Counted from the first letter of the stretch, positions 43,823-52,689 are shown. The stretch: 64,000 nucleotides of DNA from G965220305 sp965220305 (GCA_965220305.1 OZ244817.1:2604001-2668000), one strand, 5' to 3'. Notes: generated from the letters alone by a model not told the origin. Made by a program: numbers and translations.

Positions 43823-44731
43823 CTAGCTGCCGGCGGGCACTGGCAGTCCGGCTATCTTCACGTCCACGCTGCCCAGGGTATTGCGCGACGTGAAGAACAG
43901 GGTTTTCCAGTCCGCGCCGCCGAAGGCCAGGTTGGTGGTGGCTGGCTGACCGTGTACGACGGTGCCCAGGTGTTTGCCCGAAGAGTCCAGAATCCACAGG
44001 CCGCCGGAGCCGCCGCAGTAGAGGTTCCCCTCCACGTCCACCTTCATGCCGTCGGGCACCCCTGGCGCTTCGCCAGTCAGGTCGCACACCACCCGGTCCG
44101 TTGACAGGTCCAGAGCGCCGTCGAGCTGGACCGCGAAGGACCGGATGTGGCCCCGGCGGGAATCGTTGACGTACAGGATGCTTTCGTCGGGAGAAAAGGC
44201 CAGGCCGTTGGGAGTCAGGAAGTCCGCCACCAACAGGGTGAGGGAGCCCAGGTCCGCCGACACCCGGTAGACCCCCGAGAATGTTTGGTCCCACTGCTCC
44301 CGGGCCCGCCGCAGCGTCCAGGGGTCGGTGAAGTAAATGCAGCCGTCGGACTTGACCACCACGTCGTTGGGGCGGTTCAGTTGGCGGCCCTGGAAGCTGT
44401 TGGCGACCACGGTGATGCTGCCGTCGTGCCCGGTGCGGGTGACTCGCCGGGCGTCGTGCTCGCAGGCCAGCAGCCGGCCCTGGAGGTCGCGGGTCAGTCC
44501 GTTGGAGCGATTGGTGTTCTCGTGGAACACCGTCGGCGCAGCCCCGGCAGTCCACTTCATGCGACGGTTGTTGTGGATGTCGCTGAAGAGCAGGTATCCC
44601 CCGTCATCCTTCCACCACAGGGGTCCTTCGGCGGGTCCTTCATCGCCGCCATAGCCGTTGCCCAACTCCCTTATCTCGGCGCTGGCATCGACGATCCGGT
44701 CCAAAGCCGGACCAATGCGTTCTATGGGCAT
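43823..44731 (-). CDS. SMP-30/gluconolactonase family lactonase
   Basis: 302 aa six-bladed propeller lactonase. Metal-binding residues are suggested by EGPLWWKDDGGYLLFSD (Glu near res 34), RPNDVVVKSDGCIYFTDP (Asn/Asp) and NGLAFSPDESILYVND (Asn, Asp near res 205), the standard calcium-site pattern. GGAGGATATT precedes the ATG. Hydrolyses sugar-acid or related lactones, in line with the other lactonase and amidohydrolase genes in the window. Confidence 0.9.
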   Translation of the reverse strand: MPIERIGPALDRIVDASAEIRELGNGYGGDEGPAEGPLWWKDDGGYLLFSDIHNNRRMKWTAGAAPTVFHENTNRSNGLTRDLQGRLLACEHDARRVTRTGHDGSITVVANSFQGRQLNRPNDVVVKSDGCIYFTDPWTLRRAREQWDQTFSGVYRVSADLGSLTLLVADFLTPNGLAFSPDESILYVNDSRRGHIRSFAVQLDGALDLSTDRVVCDLTGEAPGVPDGMKVDVEGNLYCGGSGGLWILDSSGKHLGTVVHGQPATTNLAFGGADWKTLFFTSRNTLGSVDVKIAGLPVPAGS

Positions 44732-45279
44732 AATATCCTCCTGTGTAAATTCAGGTAGCTACGGGAGCATTATAAACCTGGGCTGGCTGTCGGCAAACCG
44801 GCGCAGGAGCGGCGTCCCGAAACGGAAGCGACACCCCTCGGATATTGTGGCGGGGGCCGTACTCCAAGGGTCGCGAGATGCCGGGTTGCGGCCCTGCCGA
44901 TGTGTCGCTTTCTCGGGAACCATTTGAGGACTGCTTTCCAGGCAAGTAACGGCTCTCGACTTCCCCGGTTGTGCCCGTATCCGTAGGAATGCGACGCCCG
45001 GTCTATGCCCCGGCTGACTCATTTTGCGGATTTCCTGTAATCAATTACCTTGAACTGAGGGCAAACAGAGGGATTAAAATAGGAAGTAAATCACCAGTCC
45101 GGGAATGAGTCCGGCGGTGGAATCGGCAATTGAGCCGGTCGCGGCGAGGCCCCACGGGTGGAGGAGGCTTGAGCGAAGTACCAACAGCCCCCTTCACCGG
45201 TGACAGCCTCCACTTATTTTGGGACGCTGCGTCGCCAGCAAGCCTGAAACCAATCTATAGCCGTAAAGGAGAATGAACA
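44732..45279. other. Gene-free stretch
   Basis: No credible gene, terminator or known riboswitch pattern. GC-rich short inverted segments occur near 45130-45220 (GTGGAGGAGGC ... GCCTCCAC), upstream of the 207-aa gene, and could form a leader hairpin. Confidence 0.45.
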
Positions 45280-45903
45280 GTGGTGACCGAAAACAATCCA
45301 TCTCTTTTAGCTCAATTGAAGGCGGCGGAAGAGGCCGAAATGGAGGTGCGGCGGCTGGAAACCTTGGCCTCCCAGGCTCCCTCGCTGCGCGCCGAGTTAG
45401 CCAAGGCCCAGCGCCACGATAATCGTAACCAAAACCGAAACGCCGCCCGCGCCCAGGCAATTAAGGCCATCGAAGCTGCCGCCGAGAAGCAGCGTGAGGT
45501 ACCCGGCACCCTGGAAACTGTGGCGAAGATGGTCTACTCTCTCTACTCGGTGCTGAAGGGCATCGACGCCGAACGGCAGGAGGCCGCCAAGCACATGGCA
45601 ATTGTGGACAAGGTGGACTACGAGGAAGAATTGGAAGCGGGAGAAGAGGAACAGCGGGAGCTGGGCCGGGAGTCCAAGAGCCTGGAATACTTGATTGCCT
45701 CGCGGCACGGCCAGGCCCGGGTAAAGCAACTGGTGGAAGATATGGACCCCACTTTCACCTTGCTTCGGGACTGCAACCTGGAAGAGCCGCTGCGGCGGGA
45801 CGTGGCCAACTTTATCCTGGCCCACGTCGTCTCGCCCAACCGGGTGGCCCAGGAACGGGTTTCCCAGGACCGGGCGGTGGAACTTCCCCCTGAAGAGGCC
45901 TAG
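45280..45903 (+). CDS. Hypothetical coiled-coil protein
   Basis: 207 aa, mostly helical. N-terminal heptads (LLAQLKAAEEAEMEVRRLET), then a basic Asn/Arg/Ala stretch (RHDNRNQNRNAARAQAI), a hinge, and an acidic helix (EEELEAGEEEQRELGRE). No signal or membrane segment. GTG start with AAAGGAG upstream; a second GTG follows directly. Not recognised; the mixed charge and DNA/phage-terminase-small-subunit-like layout is not enough for a call. Confidence 0.6.
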   Translation: MVTENNPSLLAQLKAAEEAEMEVRRLETLASQAPSLRAELAKAQRHDNRNQNRNAARAQAIKAIEAAAEKQREVPGTLETVAKMVYSLYSVLKGIDAERQEAAKHMAIVDKVDYEEELEAGEEEQRELGRESKSLEYLIASRHGQARVKQLVEDMDPTFTLLRDCNLEEPLRRDVANFILAHVVSPNRVAQERVSQDRAVELPPEEA

Positions 45904-46015
45904 TTTCAGCCCATTCCAGAACCCAGGACCCGGCTAAACAGCGTCACCCGGGGGCCCAGCAACGGTCCACCGGGTGACGTTTCAGAATGCACTCCTTTCC
46001 GCGCCACTTCCGCTA

Positions 46016-46393
46016 CTACCAGAACCTCCACCAGGTCCGTTGCTGCTCTTGGGGCGCTGGCAACGCCGCTTGGGCCTGTTGCAACAGAACGTGCAACTCG
46101 CCAATTTGGCGGTTCTTGGCTTCCAACTCCTCCCCCTGGGAGGTCACCTGCACCTTCAGGGTGGACACCAGCTCCTCAAAGACCTCGAAGGTCTTGGTGT
46201 CGTTGTTCTCCAGGCTGTCTATCCTTGCCATTGCGTGGTCATTCGACCCATCCTCGGGCAGTTCAACCATCCAGGTATAGCCCTGGGGGGTAGCCATCTG
46301 GTCACCCGAAAGCTGTCCATTGCGCAACCACCGCCGCACCGTATGTTCACTCACATTCAGCCGCCGGGCCGCTTCGGGAATACCTACTTGCAT
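46016..46393 (-). CDS. Helix-turn-helix protein with coiled-coil tail
   Basis: 125 aa. N-terminal excisionase/MerR-like HTH (MQVGIPEAARRLNVSEHTVR, then RWLRNGQLSG), a wing (TPQGYTWMVEL), then a long coiled coil (FEELVSTLKVQVTSQGEELE) ending LLQQAQAALPAPQEQQRTWWRFW. This layout resembles small DNA-binding proteins of plasmids and phages. ATG with AGGAG upstream; an open extension of 21 codons is rejected. Probably a dimeric DNA-binding regulator. Confidence 0.75.
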   Translation of the reverse strand: MQVGIPEAARRLNVSEHTVRRWLRNGQLSGDQMATPQGYTWMVELPEDGSNDHAMARIDSLENNDTKTFEVFEELVSTLKVQVTSQGEELEAKNRQIGELHVLLQQAQAALPAPQEQQRTWWRFW

Positions 46394-46727
46394 GACCTGT
46401 TCTCCTATGGAAAGTGTAAGTAGGGTACCCAATGGGACAGCCAATTTTCCAGCCAAGGCCCTGCGGAGTTTTGGCGAGTTTTGCTATCGCGGGCGACCTC
46501 TTTGGCGTCGCCCTCGGAGACACCCAATTGGGTGGCTAGAGGAGTCGGCAGGTGGGGGTGGGAAGGTATAGCCCGGGCCTGCCTAGCCGGACCAGCGCGT
46601 CCTGGAATACTTCGTCCATCGTCCAAGTGGGCCCAGCCGAGTTGAGTTGGTCCACTAGCCAACCCACCCGTTGGAGTAGCTCCGACGCCCTGGGTCAGTG
46701 CAGTAGGTCCTCCCCCACTTGCCGCGC

Positions 46728-46911
46728 GGGGCCTTTGCATTTGGATCGCAAGGGACCCGTCATTCCCTCGAAAGCGGGAATCCAGCTTTTCCAATTCAAC
46801 AGGTCCACAACTGATAGGCCAGTTAGCCAGGTATGACTCCGGCCACGTTGCAGAACCGGTGAGGCCCTTCTCCGGGATGACGGTAGGCTGTGATCAGATG
46901 CGATTGCCCTG
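46728..46911. repeat. MITE-like dispersed repeat, full copy 2
   Basis: Aligns with 66..250: termini GGGGCCTTTGCATTTGG and ATGCGATTGCCCTG, shared internal blocks AAGGGACCCGTCATTCC, AACTGATAGGCC, GCCACGTTGCAG and GACGGTAGGCT. It carries the ATTCCCTCG palindrome at its core. No gene lies in 46394..47062. Confidence 0.75.
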
Positions 46912-47065
46912 ACTTGCCGCCACGCTATTCTTCCGGCAAGAAGGAGGAGGTTAACAAGTTTATTCCCTCCCAAGGTTAATGGACTGCTGCGTCCCAGTCG
47001 GGGAGCTTGGGCAAATGAAAAGGGGCTGGATAATTAGTCCAGCCCCCTATAGTTGGTTGATTTGG

Positions 47066-47140
47066 CAGGAGCGGGAGGATTCGAACCCCCGACCACTGGT
47101 TTTGGAGACCAGCGCTCTGACCAGACTGAGCTACGCTCCT
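47066..47140 (-). tRNA. tRNA-Trp (CCA anticodon)
   Basis: Cloverleaf on the minus strand with acceptor AGGAGCG/CGCTCCT, TTCGAAT in the T-arm, and loop CTCCAAA giving anticodon CCA. A 3' CCA is encoded (47063-47065). Confidence 0.93.
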
Positions 47141-47146
47141 GCGTGG

Positions 47147-47219
47147 TACCCCTGGAGGGAGTCGAACCCCCGACGCGCGACTTAGGACGCCGCCGCTCTA
47201 TCCGCTGAGCTACAGGGGC
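47147..47219 (-). tRNA. tRNA-Arg (CCU anticodon)
   Basis: Acceptor GCCCCTG/CAGGGGT with a G-U first pair, T-arm GGGGGTTCGACTCCC, anticodon stem GCGGC/GTCGC and loop GTCCTAA giving CCU. CCA is encoded at 47144-47146. Seven bases from the tRNA-Trp gene; same transcript likely. Confidence 0.9.
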
Positions 47220-47226
47220 ACGCTGG

Positions 47227-47299
47227 TGGAGATAGGGGGGCTCGAACCCCCAACCTCGGCATTGCGAACGCCGCGCTCTCCCAATTGAGCTATATCCCC
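47227..47299 (-). tRNA. tRNA-Ala (CGC anticodon)
   Basis: Acceptor GGGGATA/TATCTCC, anticodon stem CGGCG/TGCCG and loop TTCGCAA giving CGC, T-arm GGGGGTTCGAGCCCC. CCA encoded at 47224-47226. First gene of the three-tRNA cluster. Confidence 0.92.
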
Positions 47300-47478
47300 A
47301 GTTAGCCCTCGGACATCCCCGGGCTGTTGCGCCCACCGGCCAACTCCCAGGAACAGCGGATACCCACTCAGGTAAATCTGAGGTTAGGCCCCTTTGCTTA
47401 ATTTCATGGTAAAGCTAGCCAATATTCCCTGTCAAGAGTCTGCCGTCCGAGGCCAGGGCCTTTTCATTTTCAGCAAAT

Positions 47479-47592
47479 GTCATTCTGAGCGAAGCGAAGA
47501 ATCTGAAATCCCTCATCCGGGACCTCGTCCGAGTACCGAAGAAAAGCGATGTGGGCAAGAACTTTAGATTCTTCGCTCTGCTCAGAATGACA
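47479..47592. repeat. Composite TGTCATTCTGAG palindrome
   Basis: TGTCATTCTGAGCGAAGCGA at the left and TCGCTCTGCTCAGAATGACA at the right, with AAGAATCTG and TAGATTCTT inside. The region 47300..47770 holds nothing else that I can support. Confidence 0.7.
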
Positions 47593-47770
47593 GAAAAGTA
47601 GGGGATGACCAGGTGAGACGAGAATGAAAAGGCCCTGCCGTCCGAGGCGCCGTTCGGTTCTGGTGGATGAAGCCATTCGGGTGTCCCGCGCGCAATAGAC
47701 CTGCTTGGCCTCGTATTCGGCCATAACGCCCTCCCCGCTCGCGCATTGGTATCAGTGGACTCGGCAATTC

Positions 47771-48058
47771 CTATAGAAGACCCGCTTGGCGGAGGGCGTC
47801 AACGGTATCGTACAGGTCCTTCACGAGGACGATGGTGGTAGCCACCAGAGCGGCTTTCTTGAGAGCCAAGAGGCCAAGAGGCTTCCGCGAGAATTTGGGT
47901 CGCCGGATAGTTGACAGGCGGGCAAGGCACGGTGTTTGATTATTGTTGTGGGGAACCACCCCATAGCTGGCCTCCTCCAGATAGGAATATCGTGGTGGAG
48001 GGCTTTCGGAGAAAGCCACGGACTGAAGTCGGTAGTAGCTGTCAAACATGGCCTTCAC
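47771..48058 (-). CDS. Possible small protein of unknown function
   Basis: 95 aa frame with a basic middle and a C-terminal hydrophobic helix (KKAALVATTIVLVKDLYDTVDALRQAGLL shortened). AAGGCC precedes the internal ATG at the fourth codon. It overlaps only non-coding sequence on the other strand. No family resemblance; may be spurious. Confidence 0.35.
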   Translation of the reverse strand: MKAMFDSYYRLQSVAFSESPPPRYSYLEEASYGVVPHNNNQTPCLARLSTIRRPKFSRKPLGLLALKKAALVATTIVLVKDLYDTVDALRQAGLL

Positions 48059-48100
48059 TCTTGCCCCAACCCGTCCACCATACGAAACACCGGTCGAGTC

Positions 48101-48520
48101 GTGTCAAGAACTCCGATTGGGTGGATTAAGGCCGAATTGGACGACCCAAGCATACGCTTCCGGGAGAGACTTGTGGACAACATAGGGACCGGCTGGTGGG
48201 TGATTATCGCGCTCATATTCGTGCTCGGGCAGTTCGTATGGGCGGCGTTGGTCGCGCTAGTGACCGGGGGACTATGTGGGATATTCATGTCCGGGCTCTC
48301 AGTCAGACGCGGCCTCTGGTACGGCTTCATGGTTGCCTTAGCCGCCACAGTGGTATGGTACGGCATTTCATTACTCCTGAACTCTCTATATCCAGTCCTC
48401 CGGGAATCGGACTCTCTATACCCAGGATCCTACCAGTTCGCGGCGATTGTCATCGCAGCCACCCTCGGCCTGTGCTGGTGGCGAAACAGGAGGGCGCGGG
48501 AGGACTCCGGGGCGGGCTAG
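48101..48520 (+). CDS. Hypothetical multi-pass membrane protein
   Basis: About 139 aa from a GTG at 48101 (MSRTPIGWIKAELDDPSIRF); the exact start is uncertain. Three to four membrane helices: WWVIIALIFVLGQFVWAAL, ALVTGGLCGIFMSG, WYGFMVALAATVVWYGISLL and FAAIVIAATLGLCWW. The Gly-rich middle resembles DUF5518-type small membrane proteins. The C-terminal tail is charged. No operon partners. Confidence 0.6.
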   Translation: MSRTPIGWIKAELDDPSIRFRERLVDNIGTGWWVIIALIFVLGQFVWAALVALVTGGLCGIFMSGLSVRRGLWYGFMVALAATVVWYGISLLLNSLYPVLRESDSLYPGSYQFAAIVIAATLGLCWWRNRRAREDSGAG

Positions 48521-48871
48521 GAGATGAGCCGAGGATGTGGAGAGATGGGCCTTGGCCCGGCCTTATGGCGTCATCCACCAGGGCCGGACGGCGCCTCGCC
48601 CGACCGCGGGGCCTGTACAAAGTCCCCTTGCCCCCGGCAGGAGAGGGTTAGAGCCTGCCCCCGCGAAGGCGGAGGTGAGGGGGCGTTCCCCTCGACAAGA
48701 CCGTCACCCTCATCCCAACCTTCTCCTTTTGGCGGGAGAAGAGCCTGCCCTCGCGAAAGCGGGGGGACTTCTGAAACGCCGTCTTATGCCGTATGTCCCG
48801 ACTTTGCACACGCTCTGGTCCGACCGGAGGTTTGCTCTTCCATGAAAAGTCTCTTACGGTGAGCCAGAAGT
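48521..48871. repeat. Degenerate palindromic repeats
   Basis: Gene-free interval with GAGCCTGCCCCCGCGAAGGC at 48652 and AGAGCCTGCCCTCGCGAAAGC at 48740 as imperfect direct repeats flanking CCTCATCCCAACCTTCTCC. They mix two intergenic repeat families. Confidence 0.5.
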
Positions 48872-49573
48872 CTAGGGACGCGGCCCCGGCAGGAGCCACC
48901 GCAACCGCGCCGGCTCGACCTCGCCGCACGGCGAGAGGCGCAGGTCACGCCGGAGGTGGCTGCGTCCCCCGGCCCGCTCGCCGCTGCCGCCCGCCACGGC
49001 CAGGCAGAGTTGGCCGCCCTCGGGGCGTATGGAGCCGTCGGTTGCGTGGCTGAAACGCTGCAATGGCGACTGGGCGCAGGGTTCCAGGTAAAGCAATTTA
49101 TCCCCGGCCTCTACGCAGAGGTCGTAGGCGCGCATATAAATCTGCCCGGGGAAGAGTTCATTGAACGAGAACAGCTCATCCTCGGCTCCTGGCTTGCAGG
49201 TGTGGGCCTGCAGAGGGCGGTCCAGCTTCAGGCTGTCCCTCAACCCCACCACGTCAACGCAGTAGAACTCCGGTTCATCCAGAGGGTCCACCAAACGAAT
49301 GAGGCTTCCGGCGGGCTCCGCTACAGCGGGCATAGCCGTTGCCAGCGCCGGCACGGGCGTGATAATCGAGATGGGCGTAGCCACCTGAAAGGGCCTAAGC
49401 CCTGGGACGGGAGTTGCCATCGTCACGTGGGTCAATACCGGGACGGGCGTGGCAATGGGCGCTGGAGCGGCGTCGCCGCAGGCTGAAGTCACGCCCAAGG
49501 CCAGAGAGGCCAGTATAAGTCCTAGTAGCGGGAGCAGCCCGGCCTTGGCGCACAGGCTTTTCAAGCTGTCCAT
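48872..49573 (-). CDS. Exported ricin-type beta-trefoil-like lipoprotein candidate
   Basis: 233 aa. N-terminal hydrophobic signal (LLPLLGLILASLALGVTSACG) with an imperfect lipobox, then a Thr/Pro/Val linker of near-repeats (IATPVPVLT, MATPVPGL, VATPISII, TPVPAL), and a Cys-containing C-terminal domain with CKPGAEDELFSFNE and CLAVAGGSGE resembling one ricin-B lectin repeat. Probably anchored outside the cell. Function unknown. Start ATG; GTG one codon earlier is possible. Confidence 0.6.
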   Translation of the reverse strand: MDSLKSLCAKAGLLPLLGLILASLALGVTSACGDAAPAPIATPVPVLTHVTMATPVPGLRPFQVATPISIITPVPALATAMPAVAEPAGSLIRLVDPLDEPEFYCVDVVGLRDSLKLDRPLQAHTCKPGAEDELFSFNELFPGQIYMRAYDLCVEAGDKLLYLEPCAQSPLQRFSHATDGSIRPEGGQLCLAVAGGSGERAGGRSHLRRDLRLSPCGEVEPARLRWLLPGPRP

Positions 49574-49610
49574 CACGGAAGGGGTGACGTTATCCCGCCG
49601 GGATGGCAGG

Positions 49611-50300
49611 CTAGACCTGGACTTCCACCGGGGGCAGCACGCCAGCCATCCACGGTACCAGGTCGCGCACCACCACCGCCGGAATCTCGTGGCCCATCGG
49701 GTATTCGTGGTATTCCGGTTGGTAGCCCTCGCCCTCCAGGAACTGGCGCATGGTCCGGGCGTTGTCCAGGGAGACCACCGAGTCGTCGGTGCCGTGGGCG
49801 ATGAAGATGGGCTGGGTCTTATCCTGGGGCAGCCGGGGCTTCAAGTCTTCCGGGCTGGGCAGCGAGCCGCTCAGTGCGGCCAACCCGGCGAAGGTCTCCG
49901 GGCGTCCCAGGCCGCAACGGTAGGTCATGCCCGCCCCCTGGGAGAATCCCATGAGCAGGGCCCGACCCGGCTGCACATGGAATTGCTCCAGGACAACGTC
50001 AAAGAAACGGGCCAGCAGTTCCTCGGCGTTCTGCACATCCTCGGGGGTGGCTTCTCCCCGGGGAGGCGTCCAGCCGAAGCCCGTCCGTCCCAGGCCCATG
50101 TTGAATTTTATGGGGGCGTTGGGCAGGGCGTACACGTAGCCGGTCTGATTTATGGCTGGCGTCAGCCCGGCCAGGTCCTGCATGTTGGCCCCAAAGCCGT
50201 GAAGGAGAATCACCAGCGGGTAACTTACGTCCGGGTCGTAGTCGTCGGGAAATACACTCAGATAGTGCAAGCCATTGCCTGCGTTGAAATCGGCCTTCAT
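49611..50300 (-). CDS. Phospholipase/carboxylesterase family esterase
   Basis: 229 aa alpha/beta hydrolase. Oxyanion segment PLVILLHGFGANMQDLAGL (res ~27-45), nucleophile elbow LMGFSQGAGMTYR (Ser near res 116), Asp in FIAHGTDDSVVS and His in YPMGHEIPA. This matches small carboxylesterases/lysophospholipases. No signal peptide. GGAGTAGGTGGC precedes the ATG. Adjacent to the lipoprotein gene on the same strand (38 bases), possibly co-transcribed. Confidence 0.9.
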   Translation of the reverse strand: MKADFNAGNGLHYLSVFPDDYDPDVSYPLVILLHGFGANMQDLAGLTPAINQTGYVYALPNAPIKFNMGLGRTGFGWTPPRGEATPEDVQNAEELLARFFDVVLEQFHVQPGRALLMGFSQGAGMTYRCGLGRPETFAGLAALSGSLPSPEDLKPRLPQDKTQPIFIAHGTDDSVVSLDNARTMRQFLEGEGYQPEYHEYPMGHEIPAVVVRDLVPWMAGVLPPVEVQV

Positions 50301-50571
50301 GCCACCTACTCCCCCGATAAATTCTGGGCCGCTTGCCGGCCCCGATTGCGGCCATTATAAGGGCTGGCTTTCAGCTTTAGCAAAGTTGGGGAACGAGCCG
50401 GGGGTCTTTCGACTATCTGTGGGCCCCCGCTCATGGTGAGCTCGGCGCGTACCACTGGGCGGCCTTTCCACCGGCCCCGGCTGAGCGGGGTACTCTCTGG
50501 AGAGGGCTTATGAAAGACTCTGGTAGGAAGCCTCTGAAGCCTCTATGGGGCGACAGGCCCGCCGTATCTGG

Positions 50572-50577
50572 TATACT
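50572..50577 (+). promoter_or_regulatory. Candidate -10 box for the DUF952 gene
   Basis: TATACT located 43 bases before the DUF952 start. No convincing -35 is seen, so support is modest. The rest of 50301..50620 contains a GCTCATGGTGAGC repeat at about 50430 and nothing else. Confidence 0.35.
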
Positions 50578-50620
50578 CCAGGCTACCAACCAGCGCCACG
50601 GACCGCCCCAACAGGAGAGT

Positions 50621-50956
50621 ATGTCCTTGATATATCACCTGACCACCCAGGCCGAATGGGAGGCCTCCCGGGCGACCCCGGAACACCGGGCCGACAGCCT
50701 GGCCGAGGAGGGGTTTATCCACTGCTCCCAGGACCAGGAACAGATGCTGCGGGTAGCCAACCGCCTTTTCGCCGGTCAGACGGGCCTGGTTGCCCTGGAA
50801 GTTGATGCCGACCGGCTGACCTCCCCACTGGTGCGGGAGCCCAGCCGCTCCGGGGAGATTTATCCCCACATTTACGGCCCCTTGAACACCGATGCGGTGG
50901 TGGGCGTGTTGTTCCTTATCACCGGCGTTGGCGGCGAATTCGTCGCCGGGGAGTAA
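50621..50956 (+). CDS. DUF952 domain protein
   Basis: 111 aa. Family core IYHLTTQAEWEA at the N-terminus, the conserved EEGFIHCSQDQEQ (res ~30-42), LVALEVDADRL and the end YPHIYGPLNTDAVVGV. ATG preceded by AGGAGAGT; an open extension upstream is not supported. The family resembles an ADP-ribosyltransferase-like fold in structure comparisons, but the activity is not established. Confidence 0.87.
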   Translation: MSLIYHLTTQAEWEASRATPEHRADSLAEEGFIHCSQDQEQMLRVANRLFAGQTGLVALEVDADRLTSPLVREPSRSGEIYPHIYGPLNTDAVVGVLFLITGVGGEFVAGE

Positions 50957-51068
50957 GCCCCCGGCAACCGGCCTGGCTGGCCCGGGATAATCGCGCCGTC
51001 TGATAGGATGCCTTCCTCTACTTTCCTCTTCAAGCTCACTACTATCCCAGGCCCTTGGGTTGACTCCT

Positions 51069-52010
51069 TCAGGTGACGATCAATTCAATTATCTTGATGA
51101 CAATCCAGGGGATGCCCCCCAACACCCCGGTAATCAGCACTACCGCAACGGCGCGCCCGGTGGAGTCGAAGTCCAGGGCATGGCGCACCGCCACCACTAC
51201 GCCCACCAGCGTCCAGAAGAAGCCGATTGTCAAAAACAGCCAACCAATACTTGGGATGAACGCGAACAGGGACAACATTCTCGGCGTGTAGGCGAATCCC
51301 ACCACGCGGCCCAGTTCGGCCCAACTGGTCTGAGTATCAGCGGAGCGCATCAGTCCGCCGCCAACCATAAGCAGCAATGTCACCCACATGGCCCAGAGGA
51401 CGATGCCGAAGAGCAACCCGTATACCAGCGACAGGAGGATTCTTTTGCCCGTCAGACCATCATCAGATTGGCTGGATTTGCAATCCTCGGCCCAAGTCCC
51501 CTCCAGGGAGATACCGCCACTTAACGTTCCCAAGGATGTTGCACAGGCATCAGTGGTGGACACTAATGCCGGCTGCTGGAGCATTCCCGTCGGGAAGATA
51601 GTAAGGGAGAAACTCCCGGTCTCCCCGGCGTTCTCGGTGGTGGCTTCCACAGTGTAGGTCCCCTCAGCCAGCGGGCTAAGCATAATGCGGGAGTTCGAGT
51701 CTCCGAAATCCGCGTCGTTGTTCTTCTCCAACTCCGTTGCATCCGAGCCCACCCCTTGAAACAGGTACAAGTAGGTATCCTGGGACGATTGCAGGTCAAT
51801 CTGCACCTCTGCCGCCTGGTCCACGGTGAAGGTATAGAAGCGGGCGTAGGACGGCGGGGATAAGAGATCTCCCAACAGGCCGCCGATTATCCCGCAAACT
51901 GTGACCAGCAGGACTATGGCTATGGCCTGGCTCATCGCTCCCGGGTCGGCTTCAATCTCTTCGTAGGTATCGGGTTTGCAGAGCGCGGCCCCGATCATTC
52001 GTTGAAGCAT
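51069..52010 (-). CDS. Yip1-like membrane protein with inserted PPC-like domain
   Basis: 313 aa. Starts RMIGAALCKPDTYEEIEADP followed by a first membrane helix (IAIVLLVTVCGIIGGLLGDL), as in bacterial Yip1-domain proteins. The remaining helices (ILLSLVYGLLFGIVLWAMW on) come only after a ~120-residue insert. The insert (res ~50-175) has YTFTVDQAAEVQIDLQSSQD, YLYLFQ and GTYTVEATTENAGETGSFSL, the pattern of a bacterial pre-peptidase C-terminal beta-sandwich. It should lie outside the membrane. GAGGTGAAAAG precedes the ATG. Confidence 0.72.
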   Translation of the reverse strand: MLQRMIGAALCKPDTYEEIEADPGAMSQAIAIVLLVTVCGIIGGLLGDLLSPPSYARFYTFTVDQAAEVQIDLQSSQDTYLYLFQGVGSDATELEKNNDADFGDSNSRIMLSPLAEGTYTVEATTENAGETGSFSLTIFPTGMLQQPALVSTTDACATSLGTLSGGISLEGTWAEDCKSSQSDDGLTGKRILLSLVYGLLFGIVLWAMWVTLLLMVGGGLMRSADTQTSWAELGRVVGFAYTPRMLSLFAFIPSIGWLFLTIGFFWTLVGVVVAVRHALDFDSTGRAVAVVLITGVLGGIPWIVIKIIELIVT

Positions 52011-52141
52011 CTTTTCACCTCTTCATGCGTCTCTGAAGCCGCTTCTTCCCCCAAAGGAAGAGTTTGGATTGTAACATGGCGTCGGCTTTCCTTGCTCAGC
52101 GCTGAAAACGTCCTTTGGCACTATTATCAGTCGTGCCGGGC

Positions 52142-52171
52142 AAAAAAGTAGCCCCCGTCAACGGGGGCTAC
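52142..52171 (-). terminator. Rho-independent terminator of the oxidase locus
   Basis: On the minus strand GTAGCCCCCGT pairs with ACGGGGGCTAC and is followed by six T, 27 bases past the cytochrome c stop. Confidence 0.85.
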
Positions 52172-52197
52172 TTACTGTAAGGCATCTATAGTTGGGG

Positions 52198-52689
52198 CTA
52201 CTTCTGGGTCAGCAGGAACGCCACCAGAGCGTCAACATCGGCGTCGGTGAGGTTGGCGGCGGCAACGATGGGGGCCATCACCCCGACGGTGCAGGGAGTC
52301 CCGACCCCGGTAACGCAGCCGTCCTGAACGAAGGAGTCGGGCTCGCGGATGGACTGGCGCAGATACTCCTCCGCCGATACCCCGGCCTGCCGGGTGCCCG
52401 CATTGGTCCCGATACTGTTCAAGGTGGGGCCCAGAACGCCCACCGAATTGGGTATGCCCTCAATGGTGTGGCAGGTGAAGCACTGGCCCTTGGCGGTGAA
52501 TATTGCCTGTCCCGTCCCGCCGTCTGCGGGCCCACCGGTCTGAGGCACCTCCGGTGTGGGCGTAGAAGTGGGTGGAGGTGTGTCCGTGGTAGCGGGAGGC
52601 GGTTCGGCACAGGCCAGGGTCAGGCCCAGGGCCAACCCGGCCAAAAGCAGGCGCGCCGGCAGCCTGAACCCCACAGCAGGACTTTTCAT
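52198..52689 (-). CDS. Lipoprotein cytochrome c
   Basis: 163 aa. Signal with lipobox GLTLAC (Cys near res 27), a Pro/Thr linker, then a class I cytochrome c domain with heme motif CFTCH (near res 70-74), distal Met in VGVMAPIV and the terminal helix TDADVDALVAFLLTQK. Should be anchored outside the membrane and pass electrons to the terminal oxidase encoded upstream. Its heme domain is nearly identical to that of the neighbouring subunit IV fusion. GGAGG precedes the ATG. A terminator on each side makes it a separate tail of the operon. Confidence 0.9.
   Translation of the reverse strand: MKSPAVGFRLPARLLLAGLALGLTLACAEPPPATTDTPPPTSTPTPEVPQTGGPADGGTGQAIFTAKGQCFTCHTIEGIPNSVGVLGPTLNSIGTNAGTRQAGVSAEEYLRQSIREPDSFVQDGCVTGVGTPCTVGVMAPIVAAANLTDADVDALVAFLLTQK

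Noticed and set aside
45100..45240. Possible riboswitch or small RNA before the 207-aa gene
   Set aside because: Short GC-rich inverted segments exist, but no known riboswitch, 6S, tmRNA or RNase P motif could be matched.
3430..46785. ATTCCCGCGAAAGCGGGAAT repeats as a CRISPR array
   Set aside because: Copies are kilobases apart, palindromic and lie singly between genes; no spacers and no cas genes.
47066..47299. tRNA cluster as an attachment site for an integrated element
   Set aside because: No integrase gene and no repeated tRNA 3' end nearby.
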